This document shows positions 18,730-27,254 of a stretch of 64,000 nucleotides of DNA, one piece after another. The notes under the pieces were generated by a model that worked only from the letters and a program-made list of their open reading frames with translations, was not told where the DNA came from and searched no databases. The DNA is taken from positions 62,001 through 126,000 of the forward strand of contig DATLUM010000050.1 in NCBI GenBank assembly GCA_035533095.1. Direction: 5' to 3'. The stretch comes from Acidimicrobiales bacterium. Its GTDB lineage: Bacteria; Actinomycetota; Acidimicrobiia; Acidimicrobiales; Palsa-688. Within the stretch, counting starts at the first letter, position 1. Each line of letters begins with the position of its first letter. Position numbers and translations under genes: made by a program.

Positions 18730-19812
18730 TTGCGCGCCACTGCTGCAGTACTGCGGGAACACGGCGGACTGCCGCAGCTCGAGGCAGTGGAGATCGGCGA
18801 GTTGAGCCCTGACGAGGTCCTGGTCGAGGTGGAGGCCGTCGGCGTCTGCCGCACCGACACCGAGTTCGGCCATTTCTGGCCGCTCCCGGCGGTGCTCGGT
18901 CACGAGGGCGTCGGCTCGGTGGCCGCTGCAGGCGACCGGGTCTCCTACGTGCGTCCCGGCGATCGGGTCCTGATGACCTTCAATCACTGCGGGGCGTGCA
19001 GGCCCTGCCTGGAAGGATCACCCGCTTACTGCAGACACTTCGACGCGCTCAACTTCTCCGGCGCAAGGCCGGACGGGACCAGCGCGATCCACGCCGGCGG
19101 AGAGGCGCTGCACGCGCATTTCCTCGGGCAGTCGTCGTTCGCCAGCCATGCGGTCGCCACGGAACGTTCCGTAGTGAAGGTCCCCGAAGGCATCCCCGCC
19201 GAGATCCTCGCCCCGTTCGGGTGTGGGTTCCAGACAGGAGCCGGGGCGGTGCTCAACGTTCTTCGTGTCGCGCCCGGCGACTCCCTCGCGGTCTTCGGCG
19301 CCGGCGCGGTGGGCCTGGCCGCGGTCGCGGCAGCCGCTGCCGCGGGCTGCGGGAACATAACCGTGGTCGACCTCGACCCGGCGCGGCTCGCCAAGGCGCG
19401 CCTGCTCGGGGCGCTCCACACGGTGGAGGCATCGACGCAGGACCTCGTAGCGGCCGTCCGCGAGGCCTGCCCCGACGGTTACGACGCCGCCCTCGACACC
19501 ACCGGCGTCCAAGCCGTCCTCCGGTCCGCTACGGAGGTGCTCACGACCCGCGGCACCTGCGCTGTGGTGGGGGTGGGCCCGAGCACCGAGATCTCCCTCG
19601 ATTGGCGGACGATGCTCAACGGCCGGACCCTTACGGGGGTGATCGCCGGCGGAAGCTTGCCGCGGGTCTTCCTGCCGAAGCTCGTCGACATGTACCTCGC
19701 GGGCAAGTTCCCTGTGGACCGGTTGATCGACGTCCAGCCGTTCGACGAGCTGCCCAAGGCCTTCGAGGCGAGCCGCTCGGGAGAGGTCGTGAAGGCCGTC
19801 GTCAAGCTGTAG
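18730..19812 (+). CDS. Zinc-dependent aryl-alcohol-type dehydrogenase (MDR family)
   Basis: A 360-residue medium-chain dehydrogenase. Catalytic zinc residues are in VGVCRTD and LGHEGVG; the structural zinc cysteines are in HCGACRPCLEGSPAYC; the NAD fold is VFGAGAVGLAAVAAAAAAG with Asp (VVDLDPARL) favouring NAD. The segment FGCGFQTGAGAVLNVL is typical of benzyl/aryl-alcohol dehydrogenases such as XylB and AreB. It would oxidise an aryl or allyl alcohol to an aldehyde. TTG start at 18730 has a GGGGAGGG site 5 bases upstream. It stands alone between iclR (divergent) and the Rieske/P450 unit. Confidence 0.85.
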   Translation: MRATAAVLREHGGLPQLEAVEIGELSPDEVLVEVEAVGVCRTDTEFGHFWPLPAVLGHEGVGSVAAAGDRVSYVRPGDRVLMTFNHCGACRPCLEGSPAYCRHFDALNFSGARPDGTSAIHAGGEALHAHFLGQSSFASHAVATERSVVKVPEGIPAEILAPFGCGFQTGAGAVLNVLRVAPGDSLAVFGAGAVGLAAVAAAAAAGCGNITVVDLDPARLAKARLLGALHTVEASTQDLVAAVREACPDGYDAALDTTGVQAVLRSATEVLTTRGTCAVVGVGPSTEISLDWRTMLNGRTLTGVIAGGSLPRVFLPKLVDMYLAGKFPVDRLIDVQPFDELPKAFEASRSGEVVKAVVKL

Positions 19813-19821
19813 CACCCGCCG

Positions 19822-19866
19822 TTGACCCGCCAGGGGGTCAGAGGTATCGTGAGACGGCGTCCCACT
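19822..19866 (+). promoter_or_regulatory. Promoter and overlapping operator for the Rieske-P450 unit
   Basis: TTGACC (19822-19827), a 17-base spacer and TATCGT (19845-19850) form a good sigma-70-type promoter. The palindrome CGTGAGA-CGGCG-TCCCACT (19848-19866) overlaps the -10 box and start region; it has the same 7-5-7 layout as the operator at 40460-40478 and shares the core AGACGGCGTC with the site at 40362-40380. The position suits a repressor. Sequence seen directly; function inferred. Confidence 0.6.
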
Positions 19867-19897
19867 ATGAGGGACAGATCGAAGGTGGCAAGACCAA

Positions 19898-20893
19898 TTG
19901 AGCGAGCTGACTCGGACCTTCGCCTCTCACCCGGCGCTGCGACGTTACTGGTACCCGGTGGTACGGACCTTCGATCTGACCGAGACACCGCTCGCTGCGA
20001 CGCTGCTCACGGTCCCGATCGTCGTCTGGCGAGCTGACGGAGGCCGGGTGTGCGCCGCTCTCGACCGCTGCCCGCACCGGGAAGCTCCGCTATCGGACGG
20101 GCGCGTCGTGGCGGGCTGCTTGGAGTGCCCCTATCACGGCTGGAGCTATGACGGCGACGGCCGCTGCGTGCTGGTGCCATCGTCGGGGCCCGGTGCTGCG
20201 ATCCCGCCGCGGGCGCACCTGGAGACGGTCCGTGCGGTAGAGCGCTACGGGCACGTCTGGATCTGCTTGGAGGATCCGGTCTCCGGGATCCCCGAGATCG
20301 CCGAGGACTCCAACCCCGAGTTCCGCCTGGTCGCGTCGCCGGTCGAGCGCTGGCGGGCTTCCACTACACGCATGGTCGACAACTTCCTCGACATCTCGCA
20401 CTTCCCCTACGTCCACCAGGGAACGTTCGGCGCAGGTGCCGAGCGCGAGGTCGGCAAGGTGGAGATGGAGGACCTGGGGGACTTCTTCGGCTACCGGTAT
20501 TCCGTGGTTGCCGCCAACACGATGTCAGGGGCCGCTTCGAGTGGCCAGACCGCTGTGAGGATCGGCCGGAGCATGAGCACGGGCTTCAGCCTCCCCTTCG
20601 GAGTCCGCAGCACGATCGACTACGAGACTGGACTGCGCCACGTGATGCTCATGGTGTCCGTCCCCATCGACGACGACGAGTCCTATTTCGCGTTCATGTC
20701 CTGGCGCAACGACGACTTCAGCGTGCCGTCAGAGGAGGTGAACCGGTTCGACCGCCAGATCGGCGAGGAGGACCGCAGGATGCTGGAGAGCATCCACGGG
20801 AGCTTGCCGTTGGAGGCGACGGGTACCGTCAGCGTTCAGTCCGACAAGGCGTCGGTCGAGTGGCGCCGTCAACTGAGGGAACTCCTGAGCTGA
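19898..20893 (+). CDS. Rieske non-haem iron oxygenase of the vanillate O-demethylase/NdmA-like group
   Basis: A 331-residue oxygenase component. The Rieske centre is C58-P-H60 ... C77-P-Y-H80 (CPHREAPLSDGR; ECPYHGW). The mononuclear iron site is in MVDNFLDISHFPYVHQGTFG (His168, His173). The fold matches single-subunit Rieske oxygenases that remove O- or N-methyl groups or hydroxylate (vanillate demethylase VanA, caffeine demethylases NdmA/B, PobA type), rather than alpha-beta dioxygenases. It needs an external reductase; none is encoded in the window. Start TTG 19898 with GAAGGTGG upstream is inferred. It is followed 5 bases later by the P450 gene. Confidence 0.85.
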   Translation: MSELTRTFASHPALRRYWYPVVRTFDLTETPLAATLLTVPIVVWRADGGRVCAALDRCPHREAPLSDGRVVAGCLECPYHGWSYDGDGRCVLVPSSGPGAAIPPRAHLETVRAVERYGHVWICLEDPVSGIPEIAEDSNPEFRLVASPVERWRASTTRMVDNFLDISHFPYVHQGTFGAGAEREVGKVEMEDLGDFFGYRYSVVAANTMSGAASSGQTAVRIGRSMSTGFSLPFGVRSTIDYETGLRHVMLMVSVPIDDDESYFAFMSWRNDDFSVPSEEVNRFDRQIGEEDRRMLESIHGSLPLEATGTVSVQSDKASVEWRRQLRELLS

Positions 20894-20898
20894 CCAGC

Positions 20899-22158
20899 GT
20901 GGACAGCAGCGACGAGCCGCGGGCCGAGGGTCAAGAGAGGCATCCCCGCGTCGAGTTCGACCATCACTCTCCCGAGTTCGCGAAGGATCCCGTGGGGTCA
21001 TACCGTTCGATTGCCGGGCGGTGCCCCGTCGCATGGACCGAGGCCCACGGGGGTTACTGGGTCCCGGCCCGCTACACGGAGATCTGGTCGATAGCGCGCG
21101 ACGACCAGACGTTCTCATCGGCGAGGACGCCTTACGGCGGCGAGGGCACGGCGTTCATCATCCCGAAACGCCCCGGTGCGGTGCAGCTGCCCATCGAACT
21201 CGACCCTCCGGAATCGGTCCCCTACAGGCGACTGCTGAACCCGATCCTCACCAGGGCGGCCGTGGAGGAGCTGCAGCCCGTCATCCGAGACATCACCACC
21301 GCGACGGTCGACCGGTTCATCGAAACGGGCAGCTGCGATCTCGTGCTCGACCTGGCCAACCCGGTGCCGGCACAGGTGACCCTCGAATGGCTCGGGTTCG
21401 GCACCACCGACTGGGAGCGGTTCTCGCTCCCCCTGCACGACATCTTCGCTTCTCCGCCGGGAAGCGACCGTCTTCGGCGCGGTGAGGAAGGGCTGGGCTA
21501 TATCCACGAACGGATCCGCCGCCTGATCACCGAACGGAGGCGGCAGCCCGAGGCCGACATCGTCAGCTACCTCGTCACCGGCCTGATCGGCGACCGGCCG
21601 ATAACCGACGAGGAGCTCCAGTCGATGATCTTCCTCGTCATCCTCGGCGGCGTTGACACCACCACCTCGCTCACCGGACAAGTGCTGGTCTACCTGGCGC
21701 AGCACCCGGATGCTCGAGCTGCGCTTGCCGCCGACGCGTCGCTGCGGGAGACGGCGACAGAGGAGTTCTTGCGAGTGTTCGCGCCGTCGCAGTCGATGGC
21801 CAGGACGGTGATGGCCGACACCGAGCTCGGCGGCTGCCACCTCCGCCGAGGCGATCGCATCCTGCTTCCTTGGGTCGCGGCCAACTTCGATCCGGACGCC
21901 TTCCCCGAACCCGACCGGGTACAGCTCGATCGCATGCCCAACCGGCACACGTCCTTCGGCGTGGGGGTGCACCGCTGCGCCGGCTCGCACCTCGCCCGGG
22001 CGATGTTCTCCGAGATGCTGGACCAGGTGCTTCGCCGGCTCCCCGACTACCGCATCGACGATGCCGCCCTGACCGCCTACCCGTCGCGCGGCAATCAGAC
22101 CGGGTGGGATTCCGTCCCGGCCACCTTCACGCCCGGCCGGAGGTCGGTGGACGCCTGA
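20899..22158 (+). CDS. Cytochrome P450
   Basis: About 419 residues, a soluble bacterial P450. The I-helix oxygen motif is LGGVDTTTS, the ExxR motif is EEFLR, and the haem loop is FGVGVHRCAGSHLAR with the axial Cys. Start GTG 20899 lies 5 bases after the Rieske gene stop; an overlapping upstream start is possible but lacks family match. The pair with a Rieske oxygenase under one promoter suggests successive oxidation or demethylation of one substrate. No ferredoxin or ferredoxin reductase gene lies nearby. Substrate unknown. Confidence 0.92.
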   Translation: MDSSDEPRAEGQERHPRVEFDHHSPEFAKDPVGSYRSIAGRCPVAWTEAHGGYWVPARYTEIWSIARDDQTFSSARTPYGGEGTAFIIPKRPGAVQLPIELDPPESVPYRRLLNPILTRAAVEELQPVIRDITTATVDRFIETGSCDLVLDLANPVPAQVTLEWLGFGTTDWERFSLPLHDIFASPPGSDRLRRGEEGLGYIHERIRRLITERRRQPEADIVSYLVTGLIGDRPITDEELQSMIFLVILGGVDTTTSLTGQVLVYLAQHPDARAALAADASLRETATEEFLRVFAPSQSMARTVMADTELGGCHLRRGDRILLPWVAANFDPDAFPEPDRVQLDRMPNRHTSFGVGVHRCAGSHLARAMFSEMLDQVLRRLPDYRIDDAALTAYPSRGNQTGWDSVPATFTPGRRSVDA

Positions 22159-22188
22159 AGGAGTGCGTTGGGGTGGCCCGGCTCACAT

Positions 22189-22240
22189 CGAGAGATGCTG
22201 TCTCGCAAAGCTTGACACCCCTGGGGGCCACCGCTAGGGT
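22189..22240 (+). promoter_or_regulatory. Promoter and upstream operator of the BMP transporter operon
   Basis: TTGACA (22212-22217), exactly 17 bases, then TAGGGT (22235-22240): a near-consensus housekeeping promoter. Immediately upstream, 22189-22207 reads CGAGAGA-TGCTG-TCTCGCA, a 7-5-7 palindrome variant of the island operator with its right half identical to the perfect site at 40472-40478. It ends 4 bases before the -35 box, a position that would suit an activator or a repressor that blocks polymerase binding. Confidence 0.7.
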
Positions 22241-22251
22241 TTGATCCGTTT

Positions 22252-22290
22252 CCGAGGACTCATCTCCTCGGAGGAACCGGTCATCCGGTT
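22252..22290 (+). ncRNA. Candidate structured 5' leader: two tandem hairpins with similar loops
   Basis: In the roughly 70-base untranslated leader of the transporter operon, CCGAGGA-CTCATC-TCCTCGG (22252-22271) and AACCGG-TCAT-CCGGTT (22275-22290) form two perfect adjacent stems. Both loop regions contain TCATC. Tandem hairpins with repeated loop bases are the layout of some small riboswitches, but these loops do not match a class I know. It may be a ligand sensor, an mRNA stabiliser or chance. Confidence 0.4.
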
Positions 22291-22318
22291 GGAGTCGGTC
22301 GTCCAAGGGGGAGACAAA

Positions 22319-23527
22319 GTGAACGCACCGCCATCGGCCCGGCAGGGGGCCATCGACACGGCCAGTTCGAAGCCCTTCGGCTCACGAAGGACCAAGGCGA
22401 TGGGCGCCGCTCTCGCCGCCTGTGCCCTCGTAGCCGGAGCCTGCGGCAGCAGCACCAAGGCTGGAACCTCCTCGACGACGGCTAGCTCCACAACCGGCGC
22501 TTCGAGCAACGGTCCGTGGGGCTGGCCGGGCAACTCCACCCAGGGCTGGCTGGCCCCCGGGGAACCCGACGTCAACCACGACGGCAAGGTCGTCATCGGG
22601 GTGATCAGCCCCGGCGACACCCACGACCACGGGTACTACGAGAGCTTCGTCGACGAAGCAAACGCTTTCGCCAAGCAGCAGGGCTGGACGGTCATCACCG
22701 TCGACAAGGTGCCCGACTCCAACGCCGCACAGGCAGCGCGCAACATGTGCCAGCAGCACCCGGACATGGTGGCTATCGCGGCCAGCGAGCTCAAGGACGC
22801 GATACCTGTCGCTTCCGAGGCGGTGTGCAAGGACACTGTTTGGTACGTCGCCGGCGGCCAGGGAGTCAACCAGACGCCGTACTTCGTCCAGACCAATGAC
22901 ATCGAGAGCCAGGACGGCTACGCCGCCGGCGTCGCAGCGGGTCTGCTCATGAAGGCCAAGGGCACCACCAAGGCCGGATTCCTCACCGGCCCGCAGGCGA
23001 GCTTCACGACCGACTTCGAGAAGGCCTGGGAAGCCGGCATCAAGTCCCAGGTTCCCAACGAGACGACGGTCGTCACCTACACCGGCGACTTCAACGACTC
23101 GGCTAAGGCGGTCGAAGCCTTCCAGGCGATGAAGTCGCAGGGTGTCGGGATCGTCTACCCCTATTTGGGCGGCGCGACGTTCGCTGTAGCGGCGCAGGCC
23201 AACCAGGCGAACATCCCCGTGCTGACCCCTGGAACCGACAACTGCTCGGTTCCCAGCCCGAAGTTCGCCATCTCGGTGATCTTCAGCCCCGGTGACTACT
23301 TCGCCGCCGCCCTCACCCCGTTCAAGGATGGGAAGCTGAGGGTCGGAACCGCCCTGGTGTTCCACATGGGCGTCGACCCGGTCCCGACCGTGAAGATCTG
23401 CAGCCCGACCGGCGACCAGGCCCAGGTGCTGGCTCAGACGATCCATGAGATCGGCACGGGCCAGATCCGCACGGATCAGATCACCGGTCTCAACGATTAC
23501 AGCGGCTACGTGCCGTCCGGTTCCTAA
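22319..23527 (+). CDS. BMP/PnrA-family substrate-binding lipoprotein of an ABC importer
   Basis: About 402 residues. A basic start (GSRRTKAMG), hydrophobic segment and Cys in LVAGACGSS mark a lipoprotein signal, followed by a Ser/Thr linker. The rest is a periplasmic-binding fold of the BMP family (PF02608): VVIGVISPGDTHDHGYYESF, VTVDKVPDSNAAQAARNM-like region, GYAAGVAAGLLMKAKGTT, GFLTGPQ, GVGIVYPYLGGAT. Known members bind purine nucleosides (PnrA, BmpA), guanosine or riboflavin (RfuA); the ligand here is unknown but is likely nucleoside- or N-heterocycle-like. GTG 22319 has a GGGGGAG ribosome site. Confidence 0.9.
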   Translation: MNAPPSARQGAIDTASSKPFGSRRTKAMGAALAACALVAGACGSSTKAGTSSTTASSTTGASSNGPWGWPGNSTQGWLAPGEPDVNHDGKVVIGVISPGDTHDHGYYESFVDEANAFAKQQGWTVITVDKVPDSNAAQAARNMCQQHPDMVAIAASELKDAIPVASEAVCKDTVWYVAGGQGVNQTPYFVQTNDIESQDGYAAGVAAGLLMKAKGTTKAGFLTGPQASFTTDFEKAWEAGIKSQVPNETTVVTYTGDFNDSAKAVEAFQAMKSQGVGIVYPYLGGATFAVAAQANQANIPVLTPGTDNCSVPSPKFAISVIFSPGDYFAAALTPFKDGKLRVGTALVFHMGVDPVPTVKICSPTGDQAQVLAQTIHEIGTGQIRTDQITGLNDYSGYVPSGS

Positions 23528-23551
23528 ACAGATCCGGAGAGCCAGGAAGTA

Positions 23552-25183
23552 ATGGAAGCAGGACAGCGGCCGGAGGAGCCTCGCTCCTCGGCCGCTCCCG
23601 CGCTCGAAGCGCGCTCGCTCACCAAGCGATATGGCGCAGTCCTCGCCTGCGATTCGGTCGATCTGAGCGTCCGCCGGGGCGAGATCCACGCGATCCTCGG
23701 CCAGAACGGCGCCGGCAAGACGACGCTGATGAACATGTTCCTCGGCCTGGCGCGCCCGGACTCGGGAGAGATCTTCCTGCACGGCCGCGCGGTGTCGATC
23801 GCCGACCCCGCCCGGGCTGCGTCCCTCGGGCTCGCGATGGTCCACCAGCATTTCAGCCTCGTTGGCCCGCTGCCCGTGTGGGAGAACCTCACGCTCGGCG
23901 AGGCGGGCAGGATCGACAAGCGACGGACGGTCACGCGCATCCGCGAGGTCGCCAGCCGGTACACCCTGGACGTCGATCCCCTGGCCGTCGTCGACGATCT
24001 CACGACGGGCCAGCGGCAGAGGGTCGAGATCGTCAAGTGCCTCATGAAGGACCCCGAGGTGTTCATCCTCGACGAGCCGACGTCCGTCCTGACCGCGCGT
24101 GAGTCGATCGAGCTTTTCCGGGTGCTGCGCCAGGTTGTCCGGCAGGAGGAGCGGGCCGTCATATTGATCAGCCACAAGCTGGACGAGGTCTTGCATGCGA
24201 CCGACCGCGTGTCGATCATGCGCCAAGGTCGCCTTGTTGCCGAAAGACCCACCAGCGGGATGAGCGCGCAGGAACTGGCGAGACAGATGATCGGCCACGA
24301 TGTGTCTCTGCGTCAGGTGGCGACGGCCGTCGGTCATCTCCAGGTGCAGCCCACCGAGGACTCCGACGCCACGGGCCCGGGCGCGTCCGCGCCTGGTGGT
24401 ACCACAGAGCAGACCACCGCTGGACCGCCCGAGCGATCCGAGATCGCGCTATCGATCCGTGATGCGACGGCCCGAGGTCTCGACGGCCGCTTGCTGCTCG
24501 ACGGGTTGTCGCTCGAGGTCCGGCGGGGAGAGATCCTGGGGCTCGCCGGAGTCGAAGGCAACGGCCAGAAGGCGCTCGGGGACCTACTGTCCAGCGTCCT
24601 CACCTTGGACTCGGGCAGCGTCGAGGTTGGCGGCAAGAGTGTCGACCTGAAGCAGCCGGGATCCATGGGTCGCTCAGGTGTGGGGGTCATACCCGAGGAT
24701 CGCCGGCAGTCCGGTTGTGTCCTCGACATGTCCGTGGCGGAGAACCTCATGCTGTGCGACTTCGCCTCGGTGAGCTCACGAGGTTTCGTCAACCACCGCC
24801 GGATGCTCAAAGAAGCGGCCCGACTTGTGACCGACTTCGACATCGTCGCTCCGTTGCTGGACGCGCCCCTGCGATCGCTGTCGGGCGGAAACCAGCAGCG
24901 GGTCGTGCTCGCACGCGAATTGTCGCGCTCGCCCGACGTGCTCGTGGCGGCCCAACCCACCTTCGGCCTGGATGTGGCAGCCGTCGAGTACATGGGCAAG
25001 CGCTTGCGCGAAGCGGCGAGATCAGGCGTGGCAGTCCTTCTCATCTCGACCGAGTTGGAGGAGATCCTCGATCTCGCCGACCGGATCGCGGTCATCCACC
25101 GCGGGAAGATCGTCGGTGAGATGTCGAGGCGCGAGGCGGACCTGGAGAGAATCGGGATGATGATGGGCGGCCAGGCCGCATGA
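23552..25183 (+). CDS. ABC importer ATPase with two nucleotide-binding domains (nucleoside/sugar type)
   Basis: A 543-residue duplicated ATPase. Domain 1: Walker A LGQNGAGKTT, signature-like LTTGQRQRVEI, Walker B VFILDEPTSVLT, switch His in ISHKLDEV. Domain 2 (from about residue 290): degenerate Walker A GVEGNGQKAL, good signature LSGGNQQRVVLARE, and AAQPTFGLDVAA in place of Walker B. One competent and one degenerate site is usual for this YufO/NupA and RbsA class. A ~40-residue Gly/Thr-rich linker joins the domains. Starts 24 bases after the lipoprotein gene and overlaps the next gene by 4 bases (ATGA). Confidence 0.93.
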   Translation: MEAGQRPEEPRSSAAPALEARSLTKRYGAVLACDSVDLSVRRGEIHAILGQNGAGKTTLMNMFLGLARPDSGEIFLHGRAVSIADPARAASLGLAMVHQHFSLVGPLPVWENLTLGEAGRIDKRRTVTRIREVASRYTLDVDPLAVVDDLTTGQRQRVEIVKCLMKDPEVFILDEPTSVLTARESIELFRVLRQVVRQEERAVILISHKLDEVLHATDRVSIMRQGRLVAERPTSGMSAQELARQMIGHDVSLRQVATAVGHLQVQPTEDSDATGPGASAPGGTTEQTTAGPPERSEIALSIRDATARGLDGRLLLDGLSLEVRRGEILGLAGVEGNGQKALGDLLSSVLTLDSGSVEVGGKSVDLKQPGSMGRSGVGVIPEDRRQSGCVLDMSVAENLMLCDFASVSSRGFVNHRRMLKEAARLVTDFDIVAPLLDAPLRSLSGGNQQRVVLARELSRSPDVLVAAQPTFGLDVAAVEYMGKRLREAARSGVAVLLISTELEEILDLADRIAVIHRGKIVGEMSRREADLERIGMMMGGQAA

Positions 25184-26349
25184 GTACCGTGCTCCCCGCG
25201 CCAAGGGCGACCGCTCCAGCTGGAGCCGCCGGCGACGGCTCGGGCGTACAGCCGCGCGGGCAGTGGTGGACCTCCCCGCGATTCAAGACGATTCTTCTCT
25301 ACGTCGTGTCGATCGCGGTGGGCTTCGGTCTTTCCGCTGTGCTGGTGGCGGTCACGCACGGCTCGCCGTCCAAGGTCTTCACTGCGATGTTCGACGGCAG
25401 CGTCCGGAGTTGGGGCTCACTCGGGTACACGCTCGACAACATGGCCCCGTTGCTCATCGTGGCGGCGGGGACCATCGTGACGGTCAGGGCGGGCTTCTTC
25501 AACATCGGTCAGGAGGGCCAGCTCACCATCGGTGCCATGTGTGCCGCGTTCGTGGCGCTGAAGGTGCACCCGTCGGGACCATTGGTGCTGATCCTCGCCC
25601 TGCTGGCCGGAACCGCCGGCGGTGCGATCTGGGCGGGCATCGTCGCCTTGCTGAAGTTCTGGCGCGGGGTCGACGTGGTGATCAGCTCTTTGCTGCTCAT
25701 CTTCGTCGCGGGGCAGCTTCTGTCGTACGCGTTGAGCTCTCCGACGTTCCTTCAGGAGCACGGCTCGGGTGGAGCGACGCTGACCGAGTCGGACCAGCTC
25801 TCCTCCAAGGTGCAGCTACCCCACATCGGCCAGTACCCGAACTTCAACTTCGGCACCGGGCTGATCATCGCCGTGGCCGTCGCAGTGCTCCTCGGGACCA
25901 TCGCCACGCGCACGACCTGGGGCTACAGGCTGAAGGTGCTCGGCTTCAACCCGGTCGTCGCCCGCCGCATCGGGGTGAGCGCGGTCTTGTTCGGTGGTGC
26001 CGCGATCGTCATATCGGGAGCGTGCGCCGGTCTCGCCGGCTCGATCATGCTCACGGGGCAGGCGTACCGGATCACTCCTACCTTCTCGAACAACTTCGGG
26101 TGGAACGGCCTGCTCGTGGCTCTGGTCGCGAGGAACCGGCCGGCTGTGGCCGTCCCCGTCGCGTTCCTCTTCGGAGCCCTCCAGGCCGGCGGTGGGTTCC
26201 TCGAGACGACAGGGGTGCCGACCGACCTGGTGAACATCGTCGAGGCGCTGCTGGTGCTGGCGGCGGTGTTCCCTCCGGCGTTGATGGCTCTGAGGCGCTA
26301 CCGGCTCAAGCGCTCCGAGCAGGCGGTTGCTGCGGCGGAGGCGTCATGA
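25180..26349 (+). CDS. BMP-type ABC importer permease 1
   Basis: A 389-residue multi-spanning protein of the BPD_transp_2 family (YufP/NupB type). It has a hydrophilic start, then about 8-10 membrane segments (FKTILLYVVSIAVGFGLSAV; NMAPLLIVAAGTIVTVRAG; PLVLILALLAGTAGGAIWAG; VVISSLLLIFVAGQLLSYAL). The conserved FFNIGQEGQLTIGAM motif and the cytoplasmic GYRLKVLGFNPVVARRIGVS coupling loop are clear. It pairs with the next gene as a heterodimer. Overlaps both neighbours by 4 bases. Confidence 0.92.
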   Translation: MSTVLPAPRATAPAGAAGDGSGVQPRGQWWTSPRFKTILLYVVSIAVGFGLSAVLVAVTHGSPSKVFTAMFDGSVRSWGSLGYTLDNMAPLLIVAAGTIVTVRAGFFNIGQEGQLTIGAMCAAFVALKVHPSGPLVLILALLAGTAGGAIWAGIVALLKFWRGVDVVISSLLLIFVAGQLLSYALSSPTFLQEHGSGGATLTESDQLSSKVQLPHIGQYPNFNFGTGLIIAVAVAVLLGTIATRTTWGYRLKVLGFNPVVARRIGVSAVLFGGAAIVISGACAGLAGSIMLTGQAYRITPTFSNNFGWNGLLVALVARNRPAVAVPVAFLFGALQAGGGFLETTGVPTDLVNIVEALLVLAAVFPPALMALRRYRLKRSEQAVAAAEAS

Positions 26350-27254
26350 ACCACGACATCACCACCATCCTGGCGAGCGCGATGCGCCTCACCGCGCCGC
26401 TGCTGTTCGCCGGCCTCGGCGAGTACATAGCCGAGCGCGCCGGCACGCTGAACATTTCAGTGGAGGCGATGATGCTGTCAGGCGCCTACGGCGGCGCAGT
26501 CGGCTCTTCGGTGTGCCACAGCGCCGCGATCGGCCTCCTCTGGGGAATCGGCGCGGGCCTGCTGGTCGGAATAATCCACGGCCAGTTCAGTCACCGCCTG
26601 CAGGCCAACACCTTCGTCGTCGGCCTGACCCTCAACGTGCTGGCTCTCGGCATAACCAACTATCTGCTCGAGAAGATCCAGATGACTCCCCGGCAGGTGG
26701 GCATCCTCACCATCCCGGGGCTGTCTCGCATACCGATCATCGGCAAGCCGCTCTTCTCGGAACGCTGGCCGTTCTTCCTCCTGTACGGCCTGGTCCCGCT
26801 GGTCTGGTGGGTGGTGCAGCGCAGCAGGTGGGGACTCGAGATGAGGGTGGTGGGCGAAAATCCCAAGGCCGCGGACGTGACCGGGATCCACGTGAACCGC
26901 AGGCGCCGGCAGGGCCTCGTGATCTGCGGCCTGCTGGCCGGGCTCGGAGGCGCCTACCTCTCGGTGGGAGAAGTGGGCACGTTCAACAGCGACATGACCG
27001 CCGGGCGAGGCTTCATAGTCATAGCAGCGGTCATATTCGGAGGCTGGACCCTCCGCGGGTTGGCAGCAGGGTGCTTCATCTTCGGAGGTGTCGACGCGCT
27101 GCGACTCGCGCTGCCGGCGCTCGGCTACACGATCAACCCGCAGCTGCTCATCGCCTCGCCATACCTGCTCGCTCTCATCGCCATGTGCTTCTTCGCCAAG
27201 CGTCTCAGACAGCCGGCAGCACTCGGCCAGCCATTCGAGAGAGGAGCCGCGTGA
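26346..27254 (+). CDS. BMP-type ABC importer permease 2
   Basis: A 302-residue permease (YufQ/NupC type) with about 8 membrane segments. Typical motifs: ERAGTLNISVEAMMLSGA, HRLQANTFVVGLTLNVLALG, and the coupling loop GLEMRVVGENPKAADVTGIHV. Start ATG 26346 overlaps the previous stop (ATGA). With the two upstream genes it completes a full importer. The following gene overlaps it by 4 bases (GTGA), so import and the first metabolic enzymes are made together. Confidence 0.92.
   Translation: MNHDITTILASAMRLTAPLLFAGLGEYIAERAGTLNISVEAMMLSGAYGGAVGSSVCHSAAIGLLWGIGAGLLVGIIHGQFSHRLQANTFVVGLTLNVLALGITNYLLEKIQMTPRQVGILTIPGLSRIPIIGKPLFSERWPFFLLYGLVPLVWWVVQRSRWGLEMRVVGENPKAADVTGIHVNRRRRQGLVICGLLAGLGGAYLSVGEVGTFNSDMTAGRGFIVIAAVIFGGWTLRGLAAGCFIFGGVDALRLALPALGYTINPQLLIASPYLLALIAMCFFAKRLRQPAALGQPFERGAA

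Noticed and set aside
22241-22318. TTG at 22241 as the start of the BMP lipoprotein gene
   Set aside because: It would place hairpins and promoter-proximal sequence in the coding region and delay the signal peptide; GTG 22319 has a good ribosome site and a normal lipoprotein start.
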